DNA from: CAWEPK01 sp963835595
GTDB lineage: Bacteria; Desulfobacterota; Syntrophorhabdia; Syntrophorhabdales; WCHB1-27
NCBI GenBank assembly: GCA_963835595.1
Contig: CAWIGL010000002.1
Location: 2,108,001-2,172,000, forward strand
Length of the DNA stretch: 64,000 nucleotides
Direction: 5' to 3'
Shown here piece by piece: positions 43,657 to 53,322 of this stretch (its first letter is position 1; each line of letters begins with the position of its first letter). The position numbers and the translations under genes were made by a program. The notes under the pieces are model-generated. The model saw only the letters and a program-made list of their open reading frames with translations, was not told where the DNA came from and did no database searches.

Positions 43657-45740
43657 ATGGAAGAATCGATTACTGTTGAATTCTGCGGCAGACCGCTCAC
43701 GATCAGCACCGGGGCCCTTGCGAAACAGGCGGACGGGAGCGTGATAATACGGTACGGAGAGACCGTGCTGCTGGTGACGGCGGTGGCGGAGAAGGAAGAG
43801 GCGACGACCGACTTCCTGCCGCTCACCGTGAACTACCAGGAGATGACCTACGCTGCGGGCAAGTTCCCAGGCGGCTTTTTCAAGCGCGAAGGGCGCCCCT
43901 CCGAGAGGGAGGTGCTCACGTCCCGGCTCATCGACAGGCCGCTGCGCCCTTCGTTCGTCAAGGGCTACCACCACGAGACCCAGATCATCGCGACGGTCCT
44001 CTCCGCGGACCAGGAGAACGACCCCGCCGTCCTCGGCATCATCGGGGCGTCGGCCGCACTGGTGCTCTCCCCGATACCCTTCCTCGGCCCGCTGGCCGCC
44101 GTAGGTCGTCGGGAGGAAGGACGGGCAGTTCGTCATCAACCCGACGGACGGCGAGGGGAGCGATCTCGACATCGTCGTCGCCGGCTCGAAGGACGCGATC
44201 ATGATGGTCGAGGGCGAGGCGGGCTTCATAGAGGGCGAGGCCCTTATCGAGGCCATCGACCTCGCGCACAGGACGATGATGCCCGTCATCGAGATGCAGG
44301 AGCAGCTGGCCGCGAAGGTGGGCAAGGCGAAATGGGCCGTTAAAGCGGTCGAGGTCCCCGAGGAGCTTAAAGGCGAGATACGGGCGGCCATGGAGCAGGA
44401 CCTGCTCGCCGCCTTTTCCATCCAGGCGAAGCAGGAGCGGGAGCAGAAATTGAAGGAGGTCTACGACGCGCGCTTCAGAGCTATCCGAACGTAGACGAGA
44501 AGATCGTCCGCAAGGCCCTCGACGAGATCGTCAAGGAGACGATGAGGGGCCAGCTTCTCTCCACGGGCAAGAGGATCGACGGCCGGACGCTCAGAGGATA
44601 TCAGGCCGATCACGTGCGAGGTGTCGGTCCTTCCGAGGACCCACGGCTCCGCCATATTCACGAGGGGCGAGACGCAGGCCCTGGCGGTCACGACCTTCGG
44701 CACCTCCGAGGACGAGCAGAAGATCGAGTCGATCCACGCAGGGGAGAGCTACAAGTCCTTCATGCTCCATTACAACTTCCCGCCCTTCAGCGTGGGCGAG
44801 GTCAGCTTCTTGAGGGCGCCGTCGAGACGCGAGATAGGCCACGGCCACCTCGCCGAGCGGGCGCTTTCGCAGATACTGCCGCCAAAGGACGATTTCCCTT
44901 ACACGATACGCGTCGTCTCGGAGATACTCGAATCGAACGGCTCGTCCTCGATGGCCTCCGTCTGCGCCGGGTGCCTCTCCCTGATGGACGCAGGCGTCCC
45001 GGTCAAGGAGCCGGTCGGCAGGCATCGCGATGGGGCTTCTCTTGAAGGACGGCAACGAGGTAATCCTCACCGATATCCTCGGCGACGAGGACGCCCTCGG
45101 CGACATGGACTTCAAGGTGGCCGGCACCAGGCAGGGCATCACGGCCGTCCAGATGGACATAAAGGTAAAGGGCATCACGAAGGAGATCATGGGAAGGGCC
45201 GTGCGGCTCGCGCAGAACGGCATCGGCCGCATCCTCGACATCATGGCCCAGACCCTTGAGAAGCCGAGGGAGATACTCTCGCCCTATGCGCCGCGCATCT
45301 GGACGCTCAAGATCAGGCCCGAGAAGATAAGGGAGGTCATAGGCCCGGGCGGAAAGGTCATCAAGGGCATCGTCGAGCAGACGGGGGTGAAGATCGACAT
45401 CGAGGACTCCGGGATCGTGAGGATCGTCTCCTCCGACGAGGCCTCGGCGAACAAGGCGATCGAGATCATAAAAGGCATCACCAGGGAGGTCGAGGTCGGC
45501 ACCGTCTACATGGGCATCGTCAGGAGGGTCGTCGATTTCGGTGCGATCGTCGAGATACTGCCCGGCGTAGACGGCCTCGTCCACGTCAGCCAGCTTTCCG
45601 ATACGTACATGAAGAAGGTCTCCGACGTCGTCAAGGAGGGCGACGAGATACCGGTCAAGGTGATCGAGGTGGAGCAGAACGGGAGGATAAGGCTTTCCAG
45701 GAAGGCCGCCATGAAAGAGACGCAGGGAAAGACCGAATAA
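43657..45740 (+). CDS. pnp: Polyribonucleotide nucleotidyltransferase (PNPase; frame breaks)
   Basis: About 693 residues when repaired. First RNase PH domain: YGETVLLVTAVAEKE, PGGFFKREGRPSEREVLTSR. Second: VLPRTHGSAIFTRGETQALA, SFMLHYNFPPFSVGEV, with GIAMGLLL and the phosphate-site region. Then the KH domain (VIGPGGKVIKGIVEQTG) and S1 domain (GTVYMGIVRRVVDFGAIVEI). Doubled third bases are seen at 44103-44104, 44470-44471, 44477-44478, 44595-44596 and 45016-45017. It degrades RNA 3' to 5' and belongs to the degradosome. Confidence 0.94.
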
Positions 45741-47001
45741 ATGTACCGGAAGACGGTGCTCGACAACGGCATCCGGGTAGTGACCGAGAGCCTTCCTTAT
45801 TTCCCCACGGTCTCCTTCGGCGTCTGGTGGAAGACGGGGAGCAGGTACGAGAGCGGGGAGAACAACGGCATCTCCCATTTCATCGAGCACATGCTCTTCA
45901 AGGGGACCGAAAAGCGGACCGCCCGCGACATAGCGAGGGAGATCGACGCCGTGGGCGGCGTCCTCAACGCCTTCACGGGCAAGGAGTACACGTGCCTTTA
46001 CGCGCGCGTGCTGCGCCAGGACATGGACCTTGCCCTCGACCTGCTCGCCGACATGTGCAACCACTCGACATTCGACGAAGAAGACATCGAGCGGGAGAAG
46101 CACGTCATCGTCCAGGAGATCAAGATGATCGAGGACAACCCCGAGGAGTGGGTCTTCGACCTTTTCGCCGCCGATTACTATAAGGGCGACCCCCTGGGGC
46201 TGCCCGTCCTCGGGAACGAGAAGACGGTCGAGCGGATGGGCAGGGAGCAGCTCCTCGACCATTACAGGACGCACCATTCCGCGCCCAACATGATAATCAC
46301 GTGCGTCGGGAGGATCGACCACGACGCGCTCGTCAGGAAGGTCGAGAAGCTCTTTTCGGGCGCGCCCGGCGGGGAGGAGCTGCCCGTCGCGCCGGCGCTG
46401 CCCAGGAGCTTCCCCGGCGTCTACGTCTACGAGAAAGACCTGGAGCACATCTACCTGTGCCTGGGGACGGACGCAGTCAGCCAGACGGACGCGAGGCGGT
46501 ACGCCCTGTACGCGCTCAACGCCATCGTCGGCGGCAGCATGAGCTCCCACCTTTTCCAGGAGATCAGGGAGAAGCGGGGCCTCGTCTACAACATATTCTC
46601 CTTCGTCAACTGCTACGAGGACACGGGGAATTTCGGCATATCGACGTCCAGCCCGGCCGAGTCGCTCGAAGAGGTGATCGCGCTCATCAGGGGCGAGGCG
46701 GCAAACCTCAAGCGGCAGGGCGTGACGCCTGCCGACCTCGCCTTCTCGAAGGAGTACATCAAAGGCAACTTCTTCATCTCGCTGGAAGGCTCCGAGGCGC
46801 GCATGGGCAGGCTCGCGAAAAACGAGATCTACTTCGACCGCTACGTGCCCGTCAAGGAGACGATGAGGAAGATAGACGGAGTCCACGCCTCCCAGATCGA
46901 CGAGATAAGCAGCCTCGTCTTCGGCGAGCCGGGCAGCATGGCGCTGGCCGTGCTCGGGCAAGGTGGACAGGCGCACCATCGAGCGGCTATGGAAGAGCTG
47001 A
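45741..47001 (+). CDS. M16-family zinc peptidase (one frame break)
   Basis: About 420 residues of the M16B (mitochondrial-processing-peptidase-like) family. The inverted zinc motif is HFIEH (about residue 55), with NAFTGKEYTCLYARVL and the late REKRGLVYNIFSF substrate-binding region. At 46955-46956 c and g both fill the third position of a Leu codon; removing one gives VLGKVDRRTIERLWKS and a TGA at 46999-47001. Read without repair it appears fused in frame to Dut, which is false. It usually follows pnp in these bacteria. Confidence 0.9.
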
Positions 47002-47432
47002 AGGTCTTCGTGACGAGGAAGGCCGGGTCACCGCTCCCCGGCTACGCGACGGACGCCTCTTCGGGCATGGACCTTGCGGCCGACGTCGAGGTCCCCGTAG
47101 TCATCGCGCCCCTCGGCCGCGCCTTAGTCCCCACCGGCATATCGGTTGCCATACCCGAAGGCTTCGAGGCGGAGATACGGCCCAGGAGCGGCCTTGCCGC
47201 CCGGTTCGGGGTCACGGTCCTCAATACGCCGGGGACGATAGACGCCGACTACAGGGGGGAGGTCAAGGTGATCCTCGTAAACCTGGGGGCGGACCCCTTC
47301 GAGGTCAAAAAGGGGGACAGGATCGCCCAGATGGTCTTCGAAAGGACGGTCAGGGCCGCATGGCAGGAAGTGGACCGGCTGCCTGAGAGTGGAAGGGGGG
47401 AAGGGGGCTTCGGCTCGACCGGGAGGCGATGA
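46989..47432 (+). CDS. dut: dUTP pyrophosphatase
   Basis: A 147-residue trimeric dUTPase. All five motifs are visible: ATDASSGMDLAAD, EIRPRSGLAARFG, NTPGTIDADYRGEV, GDRIAQMVF and the C-terminal GRGEGGFGSTGR that closes over the substrate. It starts at the ATG 46989 inside the last codons of the M16 gene and its end overlaps xerD (ATGA at 47429). Confidence 0.96.
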   Translation: MEELKVFVTRKAGSPLPGYATDASSGMDLAADVEVPVVIAPLGRALVPTGISVAIPEGFEAEIRPRSGLAARFGVTVLNTPGTIDADYRGEVKVILVNLGADPFEVKKGDRIAQMVFERTVRAAWQEVDRLPESGRGEGGFGSTGRR

Positions 47433-48288
47433 ACCACTACCTGGAGCTCGACGCCTTCATGGTCCACCTGAAAACGGAAGCAGGCGCGTCGGTCCATACC
47501 ATCGAGGCGTACAACCGCGACATCCTCAACTATCTCATCTACCTGGAGGAATCGAAAAGCACCCTGGAGGCGGTCGCCTTCGACGCTCTATCTCGGCCGC
47601 CTGCGCGCAGACGGCAAGTCGGCCCGCAGCATCGCCAGGGCGGTCTCCGCGATAAGGGGGTTTTACAGGTTCCTCCTGGCGGACCGCAAGATAAAGGTCA
47701 ACCCCCTCGCGGAGGTCGAGACGCCGAGGTTCAGGCCTCCCATCCCAAGGGCCTTGAGCGGGGAGGAGATGACGCGGCTTTTGAAGCTGCCGGCGGACCG
47801 GAAAGACGGCATTGCGCGACGCGGCCATACTGGAGCTGCTCTACGCGACGGGGCTGCGCGTCTCTGAGCTTGTCTCTCTCAAAAAAAGCGACGTCAACCT
47901 CGACGCGGGCTTCATCATCGCCTTAGGCAAGCGCTCGAAGGAACGGATCGTGCCCATCGGGAGCTACGCCCGCGAGGTCATAAAGCTCTACCTGGCGGAG
48001 ATGAAGCCGAAAGGCCCGCAGTTGTTCCCCAGCCGCAGAGGCGGGGCGCTGACGCGCCAGGCCGTCTGGAAGATGCTCAGGAAGTACGGCGTCCTGCTTG
48101 CGCAGGGGCCTCTCTACCCCCACATGCTGCGCCACACCTTCGCGACGCACCTCCTCGAAGGGGGCGCGGACCTGCGCTCCGTGCAGCTTCTGCTGGGCCA
48201 TGAAGACATCTCGACTACGCAGATATATACGCACGTAGACCGCAAACGGCTGAAAGAGGTGCACAAGAAGCACCACCCAAGGGGGTAG
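47429..48288 (+). CDS. xerD: Tyrosine recombinase XerD (two frame breaks)
   Basis: About 285 residues after repair. N-terminal SAM-like core-binding domain (NHYLELDAFMVHLKTEAGAS, VHTIEAYNRDILNYLIYLEE), catalytic domain with the first Arg in LELLYATGLRVSELVSL, HMLRHTFATHLLEGGADLRS (His-x-x-Arg), LLGHEDIS and the tyrosine in TQIYTHVD. Breaks at 47584-47585 and 47810-47811 carry doubled third bases. Its place at the end of the pnp-dut run favours a housekeeping chromosome-dimer role over a mobile integrase. Confidence 0.9.
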
Positions 48289-48379
48289 GGCGGGTAGGGC
48301 CGGGCGCGCGTCGCAGGACAAAGGGCAAAATATTTTCCGGCATTAGCAATTCGCAGAAAAAATTTCAGCGGGTGCTTTT

Positions 48380-48424
48380 TGTCACCTCTGGTTGTCACCC
48401 CTCCTTGTCACCTCTGGTTGTCAC
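48380..48424 (+). promoter_or_regulatory. Four TGTCAC direct repeats with 13-bp period
   Basis: TGTCAC occurs at 48380, 48393, 48406 and 48419, each separated by seven bases; spacers 1 and 3 are identical (CTCTGGT), so the array is also a duplicated 20-bp unit. It ends one base before the -35 element at 48426. This is the arrangement expected for an activator or cooperative regulator. The rest of the 48289-48533 gap shows nothing else beyond the promoter. Confidence 0.8.
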
Positions 48425-48425
48425 T

Positions 48426-48454
48426 TTGACAGGGAAATGTGAACGGGATATTGT
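48426..48454 (+). promoter_or_regulatory. Promoter after the TGTCAC array
   Basis: Perfect TTGACA (48426-48431), 17-bp spacer, TATTGT (48449-48454); about 80 bp before the next start codon. Confidence 0.75.
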
Positions 48455-48533
48455 GTCATAATGGCAGGGAAGAAAAATACCGGGACCGAAGTCTTTTACG
48501 TATAGACACCTGTATAGGGGGGGCGGGAAGAAG

Positions 48534-49613
48534 ATGAACAAGAGAATAAGTGCGGTAATGGTCTTAGCGGCGCTGTATGTCGCGCTCCTGATCCCATTTT
48601 CTTTGGGTTCGGGGTGGGCGGCCGGTCCTTCCGAGGCGGTCTTTAGAGCCAGGATACCCGACGGCCTCTATCTGTATCTGGAATTCGGCGCCATGAGGCG
48701 CTGGATCACTTTCGGCCCCATCATGCTCGTTGAGAAAGGTAAACTGGTAGATCCGTACAGGCTGGCGCGAAGCAAGAAGGGTAGGGACAGGATCGAAAAG
48801 CTCATCAAAGGCAAAACCTTCAATGCCTTCGTGGGATCGGACCTGATAGGTCAGCAGAAACCGGCAGTTTGGGGCATCGGTGGCGCCGAAACTCCGGCCG
48901 GAAAGAAGCTCTTTGCCCCCGGCATCGACATGCGCGAGGATTTTCCGGGAATGTCGTTCAAGGATATCTATGTCAGTATGCCCAAGTATGTGAGGAATGA
49001 GTATATGATCAACTTCGGCTGCCCCAGGCCGCTCCTCGCGCCCCCCTCGTTCACCCCTTCGCGGAAGATAGAGTTTTTACCGGTAACCGAGGAGGACAGG
49101 AAAAAGGCGGCCGATGGCGTAATGTCGGCCTTCTTTCCCAGCACCGCAAGACACTTCGAAAGGCAGTTCCAAAGGAAAAAAGGGAAGAGGTGCACATTCG
49201 AAGACCTCGGAAGTGAACTCGATTCACTCATAGCCTTCGATATTGACAATAACGGGAAAAAGGACTTCGTGGGCATTTACACGATGTACGCGGGGAGCAA
49301 GGAGAGAGACCGCAAAGGGGAGCGGCTTTGTGGGTTCCGGTATGAAATTCTCTTCGTCCTCATGGACACGGGGCGACTATATATGCTTGCCTCAAATAGG
49401 TACATTTTCCCTGGCGTTGCCTTTGGAGGCGTCATCGATGTCGACGGAGACGGGATATTGGAGATTGTCACGCTAACTACCATATCAGTCACGACACCAA
49501 GAAAAATTGAAAACGACTACGAGGACGGCTTGTGGTTGTCGATCTTCCGCTATAACGGCAACGGTTGGAAGAGCATATACCGCACCGTGCCGTTTGTGGG
49601 CGGCTTAAATTAG
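48534..49613 (+). CDS. Exported protein of unknown function with Ca-loop-like motifs
   Basis: A 359-residue protein with an N-terminal signal (MNKRISAVMVLAALYVALL, cleavage likely after GSGWAAG). I do not recognise a family. Two Asp-rich loops, FDIDNNGKKDFVGIY and IDVDGDGILEIVTL, look like FG-GAP/dockerin-type calcium loops in a C-terminal beta domain. Base composition is visibly less GC-rich than neighbours (for example AATAAGTGCGGTAATG at the start), which may indicate transfer. It is 15 nt upstream of the M23/glucosaminidase gene and shares its promoter; a periplasmic immunity or partner role is possible but unproven. Confidence 0.6.
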   Translation: MNKRISAVMVLAALYVALLIPFSLGSGWAAGPSEAVFRARIPDGLYLYLEFGAMRRWITFGPIMLVEKGKLVDPYRLARSKKGRDRIEKLIKGKTFNAFVGSDLIGQQKPAVWGIGGAETPAGKKLFAPGIDMREDFPGMSFKDIYVSMPKYVRNEYMINFGCPRPLLAPPSFTPSRKIEFLPVTEEDRKKAADGVMSAFFPSTARHFERQFQRKKGKRCTFEDLGSELDSLIAFDIDNNGKKDFVGIYTMYAGSKERDRKGERLCGFRYEILFVLMDTGRLYMLASNRYIFPGVAFGGVIDVDGDGILEIVTLTTISVTTPRKIENDYEDGLWLSIFRYNGNGWKSIYRTVPFVGGLN

Positions 49614-49628
49614 ATAAGGAGATAAGCT

Positions 49629-51209
49629 ATGGGAAAAAGGGACCCCCTCAATCCAAGTGACACGAATTTTCAAAACCAAATAATGGGCATTATGCTCCCC
49701 CCTGTACGGAGGGACGGCACGACATATGCGCCTGGCGTCAACGATTACTTCGATGCGGACCGGCGCGGGCAGGTGCACGGCGGGATAGACTTCAACTACC
49801 ATTACGGGAGTGGGGAAAAGGTCGGGCAGAACGGTATCAACATCGAGAGGCCGACGGTCCATGCGCCGGTGAGCGGCGAGGTTACCAATGTCAATGAAAA
49901 GAAAGGTATTGTGGAGATCACCGACCCGGATGGCTATAAGCACCAGATCCACCACATGGAGCTGGGACCCGAAGGGTCGCGGCTCAAGAGAGGGGACACC
50001 GTAACTACGGGCGACCCCATCGGTAAGATGGGAAACAAGGGTACTGATGACCACCACGTCCACTACCAGATTAAATATCCAAACGAGGCGTTGGGAACAC
50101 AAGACGCGTCGAGGAAAATAAAACCTAAAGACATCCTCATCGATCCGAACCAATTCTTCGATGCCCCGAACTACGAGCCCGGTCCATACAGCGCCACACC
50201 GCCTGAACCCGGCCACGCTCCCGCCCCGCCTCAAGGCGCGAGTCCCTCCCCCGGCCCCGGAACGCAGGGGCCTGATGCACAGTCAGAGCAGCCTGGGAAG
50301 CAAAGGACAGCGCAGGCCCCTGCGAGCGGGACAGCGGCAACCCGCCAGATGAGCTATCGCCAGGCACCGGCCGGTTCCGGCCCCTATGATGACCTCTACG
50401 ACTTCTCTCCCCCGGGACGCGACGAATGGGGGGCGCTGCCCGACCACATCAGGGAGTGGCTTTTTCCTGAGCCCGGATCGGGCAGACGGCCCATCGGCTC
50501 ACCCATCGCCCGACCGCTGCCTTATTATCCCACCGAACGGGTCCCCGGATTCTACCGGCGCCCCACCGAACGGCCGCCCCATGCCGACGACCCCCGTATT
50601 ATGCTCCTTCCCTATTATCCGCCAAAAGAGGGGTCATTCGGCAATCCAGCCATGCCTCTCCCTTACTATCCGCCGGACAGGGGTTTGTTCTCGCCGGAGG
50701 AGGTTACAGAGTATTACGACGGACCAGAACCTGAGCATACCGACTTCTCTCTGCCTGCAAGGAAGCCTTACACAATGAAAGAGAAGTTCGACTTCTTAAA
50801 GAACGTCTACAACGAGGCAAAGCCCGTCTCCGAGAGGACGGGGCTTTCCTTGCCTTTCATCATAGGCCATTCAGCCACAGAGACGGGGTGGGGAAAGTGG
50901 GTCAACGGCAACAACCTGTTCAACCTGGAGGCGGGGCGCGACTGGAAGGGGCCGACGATGCAGGCCAACGGCAAGACCATACGCGCCTACCCATCGTATA
51001 AAGAGAGCATGAAGGACTATATAGCCCATTTCAGGAATACCCCCGGCTATACGGACCTGTTCGACGCGGAGACGAGGACGAACCCCCGAAGGCTTGCAGA
51101 CGCCGTCCAGAACGGGGGCTTCAGGGCGAGCGACCCGCTCTATGCGAAGAAGATCATGCTTAACGTGGGGCACCCGCTGATAAGGGGGTACGGGGAAGAC
51201 GAGGAATAG
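49629..51209 (+). CDS. M23 endopeptidase plus glucosaminidase with Pro-rich linker, no signal peptide
   Basis: A 526-residue protein. The N-terminal M23-like domain has HGGIDFNYHYG and the late HVHYQIKYP, with APVSGEVTNVNEKKG and GNKGTDD, matching LytM/M23 zinc peptidases. A Pro/Gly/Ser-rich linker (about residues 185-370) carries three LPYYP units (PLPYYPTERV, LLPYYPPKEG, PLPYYPPDRG). The C-terminal glucosaminidase/FlgJ-type domain contains LPFIIGHSATETGWGKW with the catalytic Glu, and GNNLFNLEAG. There is no signal peptide, which is odd for a wall hydrolase and fits an effector delivered by another system, or a phage-type lysin. The ribosome site is AAGGAG. Confidence 0.82.
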   Translation: MGKRDPLNPSDTNFQNQIMGIMLPPVRRDGTTYAPGVNDYFDADRRGQVHGGIDFNYHYGSGEKVGQNGINIERPTVHAPVSGEVTNVNEKKGIVEITDPDGYKHQIHHMELGPEGSRLKRGDTVTTGDPIGKMGNKGTDDHHVHYQIKYPNEALGTQDASRKIKPKDILIDPNQFFDAPNYEPGPYSATPPEPGHAPAPPQGASPSPGPGTQGPDAQSEQPGKQRTAQAPASGTAATRQMSYRQAPAGSGPYDDLYDFSPPGRDEWGALPDHIREWLFPEPGSGRRPIGSPIARPLPYYPTERVPGFYRRPTERPPHADDPRIMLLPYYPPKEGSFGNPAMPLPYYPPDRGLFSPEEVTEYYDGPEPEHTDFSLPARKPYTMKEKFDFLKNVYNEAKPVSERTGLSLPFIIGHSATETGWGKWVNGNNLFNLEAGRDWKGPTMQANGKTIRAYPSYKESMKDYIAHFRNTPGYTDLFDAETRTNPRRLADAVQNGGFRASDPLYAKKIMLNVGHPLIRGYGEDEE

Positions 51210-51375
51210 TAGGTTAAAAGGGGAAGCCGGCGCCGGTGATAGACTATGCCGGCGCGCCCACGCGGCCGGCGTGCATCGCAGTTAATGACAGCGCGTCTGG
51301 AGATGCAGCCGGCAAAAGGTTATTATTTTGCAAAACGCTGAGCAAGAAGCGTAGGTGAGGCTAAGGAGAAGGCGT

Positions 51376-53013
51376 ATGGGCGGTAAGGAGAGAGGCGCGC
51401 TTTTCTATTTCATATTGCTCCTCGTTGCCGTCATCCCGCTTTTTTCCCTCGGTCTTTTCAACCACGGCCTATGGACGCCCGACGAGCCGAGGGTGGCCGA
51501 GATCGGCAGGGAGATGGCCGCGCGCGGACCGGGCGTAGTGCCGGCCCTCGACGGAAAGCCCTTCCTCGAAGAGCCGCCGCTTTATTATGGCGCCCTCGCG
51601 GCCGTCTTCAAAACGCTGGGGGCGTCGGACAGGACCGCGAGGCTCCCTTCGGCCGTCTTTGCCTTGGGCGGCGCGCTCGCCCTTTTTTTCCTCTGCCGCC
51701 TCTTTTTCGCGCCGAGGGTAGCCTTCATCTCCGCCTTCAGCATGGCGACGTGCGGCGAGTACCTCCGGGTCGCCCACTGGGTCATCGTAGACAGCGGCCT
51801 CACGTGCTTCATCGTACTTGCCATGACGTTCTTCGCCGCGGCGTATCTCAGGGACGGCGGCTGGAAGCGGTCGGCGTTCTGCGTGCTTGCCTATCTCTGC
51901 TGTGCCCTCGCCTTTCTGACGAAGGGCTTCATAGGCGTCGTCCTGCCGGCCATAGCCGGCCTTGTTTTCCTCGTCTTCGACAGGAACATCAAGGAAGTGC
52001 TGCGGATGCGCCTCTGGCTCGGCGCACTGATTCTTCTGGCCGTGGTCCTGCCCTGGCTCGTGATACTTTTGCATGACGGGGGCTGGGAATATCTGCGGAT
52101 ATTCCTCGTGCGCAACCACCTCGAAAGGCTCATGGGCGGCGCGACGGGTCACAACCAGCCTTTTTATTACTATCTGACCGGGTTCCCGGCAGGCTTCGCG
52201 CCGTGGGCCTTCCTGATCCTGCCTGCCCTCTGGTGGGCCTTCCGCGTCCGCGAGGCGGGGAATGCGAAAAAAGGGGTGCTCCTCGCGAAGTGCTGGTTTA
52301 TAGCGGGCTTCATTCTTCTGAGCGCTGCATCGACCAAGCGGATACTCTACATGATGCCGCTCTTTGCCCCTGCCTCAGTCCTTACCGCCCTCTTCATCGA
52401 GGGGACCCTGGGGAGGCGGGCCTTGAGCGCCTTCGAGCGGCTCTTCGTCTTCCTTTTCGGCCTCCTCCCGCTCGCAGTCGGCGCTGCAATCGTCCCCTTC
52501 ACCCTATACGCCTCCAGGAAATACGGGTTCGATGTCTCTTTGCGGCTCATCGGCGCCCTCCTTCTCTTCTCCGCAGCCGCGGTCGTCCTCTCGTGGCGGG
52601 CCCTCACCGTGCGCGCTAAAGAGATCGGGCAGTTCTGGGTCCTCTCGTGCGCCTCTCTCTTCGCGCTCCTGCTTTTCGTCCTTACCTGCGGGTTTCCCCT
52701 CCTCGACCGGTACAAGAGCTTCGTCCCGTTCTGCGACGCAGTCACTGCGACCGTTCCGCCGTCCGCTCCCCTTTACGCCTATAAGCCCGACGAGACATTG
52801 CGGGGCGTGGTCCCGTTCTACACGGGGCGTTTCCTTAAGGAGGAGGCGGACCTGCCAGGCCTCACGGCAGCCCTGGGCCATGACAAAGGGGCCTTCGTCG
52901 CAGTGCGGGACACAAGGGGGAGGCTCGAAGGTGAGCTGGTCGCCACGGGCAGGCTCGCCGTCGTCTACCGGGACCCCTTCCGCTCGATGGTGCTCTTCAA
53001 GGAGATCGACTAA
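51376..53013 (+). CDS. ArnT/PMT-type membrane glycosyltransferase
   Basis: About 545 residues with a dozen hydrophobic helices. The first periplasmic loop WTPDEPRVAEIGREMAARG carries the Asp-Glu pair of the GT-C/PMT family, followed by PFLEEPPLYYGALAAVFK as in ArnT and 4-amino-arabinose transferase-like proteins. It uses a polyprenyl-phosphate sugar to modify lipid A or another envelope acceptor; the acceptor is unknown. I chose the ATG at 51376 (AAGGAG upstream) over an in-frame GTG at 51355. Confidence 0.85.
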   Translation: MGGKERGALFYFILLLVAVIPLFSLGLFNHGLWTPDEPRVAEIGREMAARGPGVVPALDGKPFLEEPPLYYGALAAVFKTLGASDRTARLPSAVFALGGALALFFLCRLFFAPRVAFISAFSMATCGEYLRVAHWVIVDSGLTCFIVLAMTFFAAAYLRDGGWKRSAFCVLAYLCCALAFLTKGFIGVVLPAIAGLVFLVFDRNIKEVLRMRLWLGALILLAVVLPWLVILLHDGGWEYLRIFLVRNHLERLMGGATGHNQPFYYYLTGFPAGFAPWAFLILPALWWAFRVREAGNAKKGVLLAKCWFIAGFILLSAASTKRILYMMPLFAPASVLTALFIEGTLGRRALSAFERLFVFLFGLLPLAVGAAIVPFTLYASRKYGFDVSLRLIGALLLFSAAAVVLSWRALTVRAKEIGQFWVLSCASLFALLLFVLTCGFPLLDRYKSFVPFCDAVTATVPPSAPLYAYKPDETLRGVVPFYTGRFLKEEADLPGLTAALGHDKGAFVAVRDTRGRLEGELVATGRLAVVYRDPFRSMVLFKEID

Positions 53014-53322
53014 AAAGGCTCCTGGCAAGCCGCCGGCGCTGCCCCCCAAGGCGAGGGTACGGGATCCTTCGCCGAAAGGTACGGACCCCCGCCGGTTCAG
53101 GGCGTGCCGGAGGAATAAGCCGAGATAAGGGCGGCTGTCCATATGCCGGCGCCCGCTGCGAGGGCGTGCGGGGCACCGATGCGGCGAAGCGGCAATCCGG
53201 TTCTTGCACAAAGGGGAAGGACAGCTTATCTTACGACATAGGACAATGGCCCGCAGATTTCTTTGGAGGATGGACCGGCCTGCGGGCATCGAGCCGAATA
53301 AAAAAACGACACGGAGGCAGTC
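53014..53322. other. 309-bp gap without a recognisable gene
   Basis: Between the glycosyltransferase and the Spy-like gene. It is GC-rich at first and more mixed after 53200. Short inverted repeats occur, but no convincing ORF, tRNA or riboswitch. A CGGAGG ribosome site at 53309 belongs to the next gene; the promoter for it is not obvious. Confidence 0.5.

Noticed and set aside
45003..46979. Long minus-strand open frame of 658 codons opposite pnp and the M16 gene
   Set aside because: Same reason: codon-third-position GC produces long antisense frames, and no family is recognisable.
45741..47432. A fused M16 peptidase-dUTPase protein
   Set aside because: The in-frame fusion depends on a doubled third base at 46955-46956. 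Removing one base gives the normal M16 end with a stop at 47001 and a separate dut start at 46989.
145..47926. Programmed ribosomal frameshifting as the cause of the breaks
   Set aside because: There are far too many sites, in unrelated genes, without slippery heptamers or a common context other than two alternative third bases.
36250..48288. Decay of the rimP-xerD operon into pseudogenes
   Set aside because: The broken genes are essential (infB, nusA, truB, pnp) and keep all motifs; the breaks have the doubled-third-base form expected of an assembly artefact.
47429..48288. Phage or integron integrase marking a mobile element
   Set aside because: Sequence and position after dut match housekeeping XerD; no attachment repeats or cargo boundaries were found.
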